Assembly: GCA_002343455.1 (NCBI GenBank)
Contig: DDSR01000456.1
Coordinates: forward strand, 1 to 12,167
From: Deltaproteobacteria bacterium UBA2385
GTDB lineage: Bacteria > Myxococcota_A > UBA796 > UBA2385
Direction of reading: 5' to 3'
DNA length: 12,167 nucleotides
The notes under the pieces were generated by a model. The model saw only the letters and a list, made by a program, of their open reading frames with translations. It was not told the DNA's origin and searched no databases. This document shows positions 8,301 to 12,167 of the stretch, one piece after another (position 1 is the first letter of the stretch; the number at the start of each line of letters is the position of its first letter). The translations under genes and the position numbers were made by a program.

Positions 8301-9030
8301 TCATGGTGTCGACGCCGCCGGCGATGACGACGTCGCTGTCGCCCAGGACCAGCTCGTTGACGGCCATGTGCAGGGCCGAGAAGGTGCTGGCGCAGGCCGC
8401 GTCGGTGACACAGTTGGTCCCGCCCAGGTCCAGGCGGTTGGCGATGCGGCCGGCGACGACGTTGCCCAGCAGGCCGGGGAAGGTGGCCTCCTGCCAGGGG
8501 GCGTAGTTGGCGGAGATGCGGTCGGCGGCGGCCTGGACCTCCTCCTCGGGCAGGCCGGCCTCGCGCATGCCCTTGATCCAGTGCGGGCGCTGCAGGCGGC
8601 TGACCATCGCGTTGAGCAGCTCCTGGGCGCTGGTGACGCCGAGGATGCAGCTCATCCGGCTCTTGTCCATGCTCATGAAGTCGCTGCCCCAGGCGTCCTC
8701 CAGCACCTTCTGGGCCACGATCAGGGCCAGGAGCTGGGCGGTGTCGGTGGCCGGGAGGATCGAGGGCGGCACGCCCCAGGAGAGGGCGTCGAAGTCGACC
8801 GAGGGCAGGAAGCCGCCGCGCTTGGCGTAGGTCTTGTCCGGCTTGGTGGGATCGGGATCGTAGTAGTCCTCGATCAGCCAGTGCGAGGCCGGGACCTCGG
8901 TCAGCAGGTCCCGGTTGGCCAGGATGTCCGACCAGAAGCCCGTGGCGTCGGTGGAGCCCGGGAAGAGGGCGCTGACGCCGACGACGGCGATGTCACAGGA
9001 GCCACGGTTCAGGGGGTTCGTCGCGGTCAT
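2305..9030 (-). CDS. pfaA: PUFA synthase PfaA/Pfa2-type megasynthase (KS-MAT-4xACP-KR-DH)
   Basis: Iterative type I polyketide/fatty-acid synthase subunit, 2241 residues, cytosolic. KS ~12-470 has Cys213 in TDAACAS, His348 in VEAHGTGT and His389 in KSQIGHTKAA. Malonyl-CoA:ACP transacylase ~571-900 has GHSFGE (Ser671) and AFHS (His776). A linker with repeated VEKIVEK (~950-981) and an Ala/Pro-rich stretch (~1049-1118) lead to four ACPs, each with LGIDSIKR, with phosphopantetheine serines at 1154, 1247, 1336 and 1425. Ketoreductase ~1490-1985 has TGGARGV (1706-1712) for NADPH, Lys1852, Ser1876, Tyr1889 and Asn1893. The PKS-type dehydratase ~1990-2241 has HAIQGTPVVP (His2001) and DGGLQ (Asp2161), so its catalytic pair is intact. 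No essential residue appears lost. It starts 10 bases after the pfaD stop, with only a weak GAGA ribosome binding site. In myxobacteria this gene is called pfa2. The exact product (EPA, DHA, linoleic-type or other secondary lipid) cannot be read from the sequence. Confidence 0.97.
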   Translation of the reverse strand: MTATNPLNRGSCDIAVVGVSALFPGSTDATGFWSDILANRDLLTEVPASHWLIEDYYDPDPTKPDKTYAKRGGFLPSVDFDALSWGVPPSILPATDTAQLLALIVAQKVLEDAWGSDFMSMDKSRMSCILGVTSAQELLNAMVSRLQRPHWIKGMREAGLPEEEVQAAADRISANYAPWQEATFPGLLGNVVAGRIANRLDLGGTNCVTDAACASTFSALHMAVNELVLGDSDVVIAGGVDTMNDIFMYMCFSKTPALSASGDCRPFSDKADGTMLGEGMAMVALKRLADAERDGDQVYAVIKAVGSSSDGRSKSVYAPISAGQARSIRRSYERAGFGAETVELVEAHGTGTRAGDAAEFGGLRMVYEESERKDPQWCALGTVKSQIGHTKAAAGAAGLFKAIMALHHKVLPPTAKVDKPDPKLDIESSPFYLNTRTRPWIRGADHPRRAGVSSFGFGGSNFHVALEEYQGEHKAGRLRSWGWELVTLTANSAKELEAKAKALSASAADLRWEAWKSANEPQQGSHRLAVAVSSLSELKARLLRAAERVAAGQTGSTPDGIHYGHGDSEGQLAFLFPGQGSQYPDMGAQAVVHLDAARAAWDLAADLELGEEPLQHIVFPKSAFSDQERQDWFFRLKRTEHAQPAIGVTSLALLGVARSLGLHPDHVAGHSFGEVMALHAAGAFTAEDALRVARQRGLRMAEAAVKDGSMSAVSAPIEKVRALLSAWGETGVVVANHNHPGQVVLSGGTEAIAAVEARLQAEGLAAQRLEVATAFHSSIVSDSVGPFGEFLSGVQATAPTLPVWSNALAAPYPAEVRTVLAEQLAEPVRFVEMIEGMYAAGVRTFLEVGPGSVLTRLVGRILGERPHLALSMDRNGRDGLHQLLDTVGALFAAGQPVQCLALWEGYKQPVDPASLPKPKLAVAINGTNVGKPYPPKEGAAGRPGPNPPRVVEVIEKPVDRIVEKIVEKIVEVPVERVVEVQSTVHSGASMQSPPRDANWLSAFSEVQRQTADAHSAFQAAMVRSHEAFLKTAETSIMGLASLGGGFAQQAPVHAAPAPVHAAPTPAYVAQAPAYVAPAPAYVAPAPAPVVAPVVAAPAPAPAPAPAIAPVAKPVVKPAADIEAVMMGVVADKTGYPAEMLTLSMDMEGDLGIDSIKRVEILSAVKEKVPGLPEVDPAALGRLRTLGEVVDHMRGSMPAASVSAPVAVAAPSADIEAVMMGVVADKTGYPAEMLTLSMDMEGDLGIDSIKRVEILSAVKEKVPGLPEVDPAALGRLRTLGEVVDHMRGSMPSVAVAAVAPSADIEAVMMGVVAEKTGYPAEMLSLSMDMEGDLGIDSIKRVEILSAVKEKVPGLPEVDPAALGRLRTLGEVVDHMRGSMPSVAVAAVAPSADIEAVMMAVVAEKTGYPAEMLSLSMDMEGDLGIDSIKRVEILSGVKDRVPGLPEVDPAALGRLRTLGEVVEHMRGSAPALAAAPAPAPAPVAASPVAASPVLATKLPALGRYAREALPTPASGMVRAALPAGASLVVCGGPVGLRRALAQALESRGQPAQAVDALPEASTQGLVLLAGLEEASPDAAALSAFRAARAVAPVMAERGGLFVVVQDTGGRFGLSELSAESAWRGGGAALARTAAQEWPKAAVKAIDLQRGARAEAELASALAEEILSGGPELEVGLLEDGGRISLIDAAAPLSGGSCVLDQSDIVLVTGGARGVTAATMIALAAQTRAGFVLLGRTALEEEPAGVAAIADEAGLKRALLAGQKGVTPAELSKQVGRILANREIRTTLAAIQAAGGRARYEPTDVTDPLALRETLGRVQSDWGAVTALVHGAGVLADKRIEDKTDEQFQRVFSTKVDSLALLLEALAQAPLKAIVLFSSVAARCGNQGQVDYAMANEVLNQVAQVQAQARPGCRVRSIGWGPWEGGMVTPALKARFEAMGVPVIPLAAGAKMLVDELSGADDGNVVVVIGGAPRVGQPLAAEGARELELNLRVRRDSHPYLADHAIQGTPVVPVVLVVEWFARAARAFRPDLKLVGVQDIKVLSGVKLSHFDNGGDSLRLSVRQISNGSGVSLALELRGPDGRRHYSATAQLADRLPVGAGAPTHTLPAWDGPVYGGVLFHGPDFQVIADVEGVSKEGGAATMRGVRQSGWRDEGWATDVAAMDGGLQLALLWTQEVLGGKSLPTGVGALRLASEAPSEGLVRCVLTGRRASGSKTVSDLIFVDSAGRTVAELDAVETHLLPQA
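4633..5676 (-). repeat. Four tandem ACP-encoding repeats within pfaA
   Basis: Four ACP modules of ~77 residues lie at about 5676-5446, 5397-5167, 5130-4900 and 4863-4633 (ACP1 to ACP4). The modified serines are 93, 89 and 89 residues apart. ACP1 and ACP2 are identical over the module. ACP3 differs from them at two positions (VAEKTG, MLSLS). ACP4 is the most diverged (MMAVVAEKTG, SGVKDRV, VVEHMRGSAP). The linkers ACP2-ACP3 and ACP3-ACP4 are identical (SVAVAAVAPS), giving an exact 267-base period there, while ACP1-ACP2 has a different, longer linker. Tandem ACPs are a hallmark of PUFA synthases, and their number is known to influence product yield. Confidence 0.95.
5677..5886 (-). repeat. Low-complexity Ala/Pro linker with short DNA repeats in pfaA
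   Basis: The segment encodes residues ~1049-1118: repeats of HAAPAPV, PAYVAPA and PAPAPAP joining the MAT region to ACP1. On the plus strand it appears as runs of GGGAGC (5716-5745) and GGAGCC, and a repeated GGAGCGACGTAGGCC. A second GGAGCC run encodes the linker after ACP4 (~4598-4618). Such linkers are flexible tethers, and the DNA repeats could allow length variation between strains. Confidence 0.75.
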
Positions 9031-9040
9031 GTCTGTTCTC

Positions 9041-10660
9041 TCAGTTCAGCGGGCGGGGACGGAAGTCGAAGGCCTGGGCCGGGATCGGCAGGCCGGCGCT
9101 GCGGAGCTGCTGGGCGCGGGTGCAGACGGCGGCTCCCTCCAGCAGGTTGCGGGCGATCTGGACGACGGTGCGGGCCTCGGGCGGCTCCAGGAAGCTGCCC
9201 TTGACCCAGGCGTTGAAGGCGCCCATCGCCGGGCCGCACCAGATCTGGTAGTCGGCGCGGCGATCGGCCTGGCCAGCGATGGCCCAGCGGCTGGACTGCC
9301 CCAGGTAGCTGCGGAAGACCAGGGCCATCCGGTGCTTGGGGTCGGCCTCGGCGTGGGTCACCTCAGCCGGGTCGCGGGCGGCCCAGTAGGCGCGGGTGGA
9401 GGCCCAGGCGTCCTCGAAGGGCTCGCGCAGCAGGTCGCGCTCGACGCGGGCGCGCTCCTCGGCGGGGATGGCCTCCAGCGAGGCGTGGGCCCGGTACAGC
9501 TCGTAGAGCTTCTTGGCCCGCACCCCGAACATCGTGCCGCGGCGCAGGACCTGCACCTCGACCCCCATCTCGAACATGTCCGCGGCGGGGGCCATCACAA
9601 CGTCGGCCAGCTCGGCCTGGGCCAGCAGGCGCTTGCCTTCGTCGGAGAGGCCGCTCTCGACCGCGCCCTGGTTGACCGAGCCGGTGAGGACGAAGGCGGC
9701 GCCGAGCCCGAAGGCGGCAGCGACCGCGGAGGGCGTGCCCAGACCGCCGGCCGCGCCGACCCGGATCGGGCGGCTGTAGCCGTGCTGGGCGCTCAGCCGG
9801 TCGCGCAGCGAGAGGATCACCGGGAAGAGGGCGGAGAGCGGCCGGTTGTCGGTGTGGCCGCCGCTGTCGGACTCGACCGTGATGTCCTCGGCCACCGGCA
9901 GGTACCGGGCGAGGCGGGCCTCCTCGGCCGTCAGCTCGCCCCGGGCGACGAGGGCGTCGAGCATGTCGCCGGGGGGAGGCGCCAGGAAGCGGGCCGCGAC
10001 CTCGGGCCGGCTGATCTTGGCGAAGACCTGGTGGCGGCGGTGGATGCTGCCGTCGGGGCGCTGGCTGAGGCCGGTGGCCGCGTAGCGCACGATCATCGGG
10101 GTCAGGCCCATGTAGGCCGCGGCGCTGACCCGGCGGACCCCCTGCTGGATGTAGAGGTCGGCGACGCGCGCCTCCAACGCCGGCTCGTTGGGCGAGTGGA
10201 TCAGGTTGCTGCCCCAGGCGGCCCCGCTGCCGGCCTCTCCCGAGCCGAGGGCGGCCTTGATCTCGACCAGGTTGGCCTCGACGCGCTGGGGATCCAGACC
10301 GGCGGCCCCGAAGAAGGCCAGCATCCCGGCCCGGCCCATCTCGATCACGATGCGAGCCGTGCAGATGCCGTTGGCCATGGCGCCGGCGACGTAAGGGAAG
10401 CGGGTGCCGTGCACCTCGCAGAAGGAGCGGTCGCCCAGCCACTCCGGGTAGATCGGCGGCAGGCTGGCCAGCAGGGGCCAGCTCGGGGCGCCGTTGGCCT
10501 CGACCGCGGCCTGGCCGCCCAGGCCCATCCCGCGGGCCCCGCTGCGCGGATCGTGCAGGACGTGGGCGGTCTCGCGCACCCGCGGCACCGCCAGGAGCAG
10601 GGAGGCGGGGTCGAAGGCGGGGGCCTCGCGGCCAGGGGTCCAGAGGGCAGAGGTGTGCAT
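9041..10660 (-). CDS. pfaD: PfaD/Pfa1-type trans-acting enoyl reductase
   Basis: FMN-dependent enoyl reductase of the PfaD family (nitronate monooxygenase-like TIM barrel), 539 residues, cytosolic. It reduces enoyl-ACP intermediates in trans during PUFA assembly. Visible family features are FPYVAGAMANGICTARIVIE (~88-107), WGSNLIHSPNEP (149-160), ESDSGGHTDNRPL (264-276), the flavin phosphate-binding GAAGGLGTP (302-310) and TGSVNQGA (326-333). The C-terminal half (MFGVRAKKLYELYR, then IWCGPAMGAFNAW) is the usual PfaD extension, and the length is normal for the family. It is the first gene of the operon and lies 10 bases upstream of pfaA, so co-transcription is very likely. Reductase-first order matches myxobacterial pfa1. 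The ATG at 10660 has no clear ribosome binding site; it is the most upstream ATG of the frame and leaves a typical N-terminus (FDPASLLLAVPRVRE) intact. Confidence 0.96.
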   Translation of the reverse strand: MHTSALWTPGREAPAFDPASLLLAVPRVRETAHVLHDPRSGARGMGLGGQAAVEANGAPSWPLLASLPPIYPEWLGDRSFCEVHGTRFPYVAGAMANGICTARIVIEMGRAGMLAFFGAAGLDPQRVEANLVEIKAALGSGEAGSGAAWGSNLIHSPNEPALEARVADLYIQQGVRRVSAAAYMGLTPMIVRYAATGLSQRPDGSIHRRHQVFAKISRPEVAARFLAPPPGDMLDALVARGELTAEEARLARYLPVAEDITVESDSGGHTDNRPLSALFPVILSLRDRLSAQHGYSRPIRVGAAGGLGTPSAVAAAFGLGAAFVLTGSVNQGAVESGLSDEGKRLLAQAELADVVMAPAADMFEMGVEVQVLRRGTMFGVRAKKLYELYRAHASLEAIPAEERARVERDLLREPFEDAWASTRAYWAARDPAEVTHAEADPKHRMALVFRSYLGQSSRWAIAGQADRRADYQIWCGPAMGAFNAWVKGSFLEPPEARTVVQIARNLLEGAAVCTRAQQLRSAGLPIPAQAFDFRPRPLN

Positions 10661-10694
10661 AGCGCGGGTGACTAAGGGGGCCGGCCGGGGCTTT

Positions 10695-10708
10695 CCGTCA
10701 CAGGACGG
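10695..10708. promoter_or_regulatory. Short inverted repeat upstream of the pfa operon
   Basis: CCGTC-ACAG-GACGG is a perfect 5-base inverted repeat with a 4-base spacer, 35-48 bases upstream of the pfaD start codon. It could be an operator, a 5' leader hairpin, or chance in GC-rich DNA. I cannot place a convincing -35/-10 pair in 10661-10862, so the promoter itself is unassigned. The other symmetric string nearby is CCGGCCGG at 10681-10688. Confidence 0.25.
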
Positions 10709-10862
10709 TCATTGCTTGCTGACAGCTCGTGTCGGGAGGGGTGGCATCCCTGAGGGGCAACCACCCGGGACGCAGGCGACGATCCACCCATGCACGTGGC
10801 GTGGCCAGGACAGCAGGCCACCTCGAAAAGGGCCTGGACGCGGCGGTGAATGCCCTCGACGG

Positions 10863-11237
10863 CCTTGGCGCACGCGGGACGCCGACCTCGCCGACCGGGC
10901 CGAGGCCTTCCTCGCGCGCCGAGGCGTCGGTATTGACGTCGAGCAGGACGAGGATCCCGATCAGGCCTTGGCGGTGATCCAGGCAGCGGCCGTGGCCGGA
11001 CGCAGCGCCGTGCGGCGGTCCCCTCGCCCGGACCATCGCGCGCCCGCCCTCGCCTCGACTCGACTCGAGGAGCTCCCCGAGGGTGGCCTGCGCATTCGCT
11101 TCAAGCGGCCCTGGTCGGACGGGACCGAAGGGGCTCGATATTCCCCATCCGACTGGCGGGTCATCCGGGGGCTGGAGAGGATGGGGCTGGCCAGCGAGCT
11201 CTGGCTGCCGCGCAGCCATCGTGGCGGATCGGGGTGA
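10863..11237 (+). pseudogene. Remnant of an IS91-type transposase
   Basis: An open stretch without a convincing start reads RTRDADLADRAEAFLARRGV, then DEDPDQALAVIQAAAVAGRSA, then LEELPEGGLRIRFKRPWSDG and TEGARYSPSDWRVIRGLERM, ending at TGA 11235-11237. The segment LP-x-GG-LR-x-x-FKRPWSDGT, followed by a Ser-Pro-x-Asp hydrophobic helix, matches the later part of IS91-family (Y2) transposases, and the preceding ARRG...AGRSA block matches the region before it. Compared with a full protein of that family, the sequence between GRSAVRRSPRP and APALASTRLEEL is missing, the ~250-residue N-terminal catalytic part is absent, and the C-terminus is cut off after GLERM. It is therefore a doubly truncated relict between the pfa operon and the RTX gene. 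The assignment rests on remembered family pattern, not a search. Confidence 0.55.
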
Positions 11238-11327
11238 GGACGCGGGATTTTACAACTCGCCGCGAAATCGCCGTTCCGACCTGTGCTACGGTTTCGGGGC
11301 GCAACCCGCGCGTCCCACCAGCTGCCC

Positions 11328-11333
11328 GGAGGA
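11328..11333 (+). promoter_or_regulatory. Strong ribosome binding site for the RTX-repeat gene
   Basis: GGAGGA lies 5 bases before the ATG at 11339. No comparable site precedes the in-frame ATG at 11389 or TTG at 11386. This identifies 11339 as the original start and shows that the CT tract after it breaks the frame. In 11238-11327 I see an AT-richer patch (11247-11254) but no well-spaced promoter elements. Confidence 0.75.
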
Positions 11334-11338
11334 ACCCG

Positions 11339-12167
11339 ATGGCACGAAAGCTGCTCTCTCTCTCTCTCTCCTTCTCTTTAGCCTCTTGATGGCGCTGGCC
11401 GCCCCGCGCCCCGCCTGGGCGTCGCCGATCGCGAACATCTGGTACGACTCGGACTACGAGTTCGAGCTCTGCGACGGCTGGGAAGATTGCCGGGACGCCT
11501 GCGAGTTCGAGAGCGCGCCTGCCGTCTGCCAGCGCAACGGCAGCAGCAACGTCTGGGAATGCAAGGCCGACCGGCTGGCGGGTGGGGGAATCGGGGCGAT
11601 CATGTACATGGTGCGCAACAACGGCGGGTTCGACCTCTGCGACGGACACGAGTACTGCGCCTTCGGCTCGGTCAAGGTCAGCGGCAGCGCGGAGTCGACC
11701 TTCTACTGCGCCTGGGATGGCGACGACATGGACGAGATGAGCCTGACGGGGACCGGATACCAGGACTTCCTGTACTTCCACCACACGCAGCAGTCGGTGC
11801 TCGTCAACATGGAGGAGCACGCCGGTGTCGACAAGGTGACCGGCTTCATCTACGGGCTTGGGGGCGAGGACCGGGTCCACGGCTCGCACCACGACGACGA
11901 CGAGGTGTACGCGGACGTCCTGCACGGGGATGGCGACCCCGACATCATCTGGGGCCATGACGGTGGTGACTTGATCAACGCCGGCAACGGCAACGACACC
12001 GTCTGGGCCGGCGGGGGAGACGACGTGGTCTACCTCGTCTCGGGCACGAACGAAGCCAGCGGCGAGGGGGGCAACGACCAGGTCCACGGCGGAGATGGCG
12101 TGGACAAGATCAGCCTGGGCGATGGAAACGACAGCGCCGACGGGGCGGGCGGGGTCGACACCATCTG
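11339..12167 (+). CDS. Secreted RTX-repeat (calcium-binding) protein, 5' part, frame broken in a CT tract
   Basis: The start at 11339 begins MARKLLSLSLSFS and stops at a TGA 16 codons in. The frame beginning at ATG 11389 is open to the right edge (259 codons). Removing one CT unit from the tract at 11354-11370 joins the two and yields a textbook signal peptide: basic MARK, a Leu/Ser-rich core, then PRPAWA followed by SP as a signal-peptidase I site. The mature part has a Cys-rich N-terminal region (CDGWEDCRDAC, then VCQRNGSSNVWEC; also LCDGHEYC) and, from ~11850, RTX-type nonapeptide repeats (GLGGEDRVHG, GHDGGDLINAGNGNDTVWAG, HGGDGVDKISLGDGNDS). Such repeats bind calcium and fold as a parallel beta-roll outside the cytoplasm. 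A Sec-type signal peptide rather than type I secretion is implied. The function beyond calcium binding is unknown, and the C-terminus lies outside the window. If the tract is an assembly or sequencing error, the gene is simply intact. Confidence 0.8.
11354..11370 (+). repeat. (CT)8 dinucleotide tract inside the signal-peptide coding region
   Basis: Eight CT units plus a final C begin 15 bases after the start codon of the RTX gene. With eight units the reading frame ends at TGA 11387-11389. With seven or ten units it continues into the RTX frame and still encodes a Leu/Ser-rich hydrophobic core. Short tandem repeats of this kind within coding sequence are classical sites of slipped-strand ON/OFF switching. 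Confidence 0.85.

Noticed and set aside
4645..9204. A 1519-codon open frame on the plus strand opposite pfaA
   Set aside because: It is antisense to a well-supported PfaA. Its length reflects high third-position GC in the real gene; the translation is low-complexity (Gly/Asp/Leu/His-rich) with no recognisable domain.
8915..10675. A 586-codon plus-strand frame opposite pfaD
   Set aside because: Antisense to a clear PfaD family protein; biased composition and no domain.
10698..11219. A 173-codon minus-strand frame upstream of pfaD
   Set aside because: It is antisense to the transposase relict, has no motif, and a Pro/Arg/Gly composition typical of shadows.
11249..11292. TTTACA (11249-11254) with TACGGT (11287-11292) as a sigma-70 promoter for the RTX gene
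   Set aside because: The spacing of 32 bases is far from the usual 17, and the -10 match is poor.
11487..11960. A 157-codon plus-strand frame within the RTX gene
   Set aside because: It is Arg-rich out-of-frame reading of the RTX coding sequence.
11161..12087. A 308-codon minus-strand frame opposite the RTX gene
   Set aside because: The plus frame has Gly/Asp RTX repeats, a Cys-rich region and a signal peptide; the minus frame is Val/Ala-rich shadow.

Overview
The window is GC-rich bacterial DNA. Its centre is a two-gene, minus-strand operon for polyunsaturated fatty acid (PUFA) or secondary-lipid synthesis. A PfaD-type enoyl reductase (10660 to 9041) is followed after 10 bases by a 2241-residue PfaA-type megasynthase (9030 to 2305) with domains KS, MAT, four tandem ACPs, KR and PKS-type DH. 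Reductase-first order is the myxobacterial pfa1-pfa2 arrangement; marine gammaproteobacteria place pfaD last. With the high GC, a large REP-associated (RAYT-like) transposase and a secreted RTX-repeat protein, this suggests a Myxococcota genome. That assignment is inference, not proven by the window.

Layout from left to right: a ~51-base tandem repeat (1-103) running into a plus-strand RAYT-like transposase (80-967); a minus-strand, lower-GC gene pair (2250-1798 and 1797-994) whose stop and start codons abut, encoding an ADP-ribosyltransferase-like small protein and a cysteine-motif protein of unknown function; the pfa operon (10660-2305); a ~200-base region upstream of the operon; a decayed IS91-type transposase fragment (10863-11237, plus); and the 5' part of a plus-strand secreted RTX-repeat protein (11339 to beyond the right edge).

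PfaA and PfaD would work together. The KS/MAT/KR/DH megasynthase elongates and reduces ACP-bound chains, and PfaD supplies enoyl reduction in trans. The third subunit expected in a myxobacterial locus (Pfa3/PfaC-like, with KS, chain-length factor, DH domains and acyltransferase) and a phosphopantetheinyl transferase are not in the window. Where pfa3 would normally follow pfa2, there is the lower-GC gene pair and the transposase.

The main surprises are: (i) the RTX gene has a strong ribosome binding site and start codon, but a (CT)8 tract inside the signal-peptide coding region puts it out of frame, and removing one CT unit restores a textbook signal peptide; (ii) the pfa locus has only two of its three usual genes and is flanked on both sides by mobile-element traces; (iii) the four ACP modules are nearly identical, and two are identical in protein sequence; (iv) the lower-GC gene pair downstream may be an accessory module.
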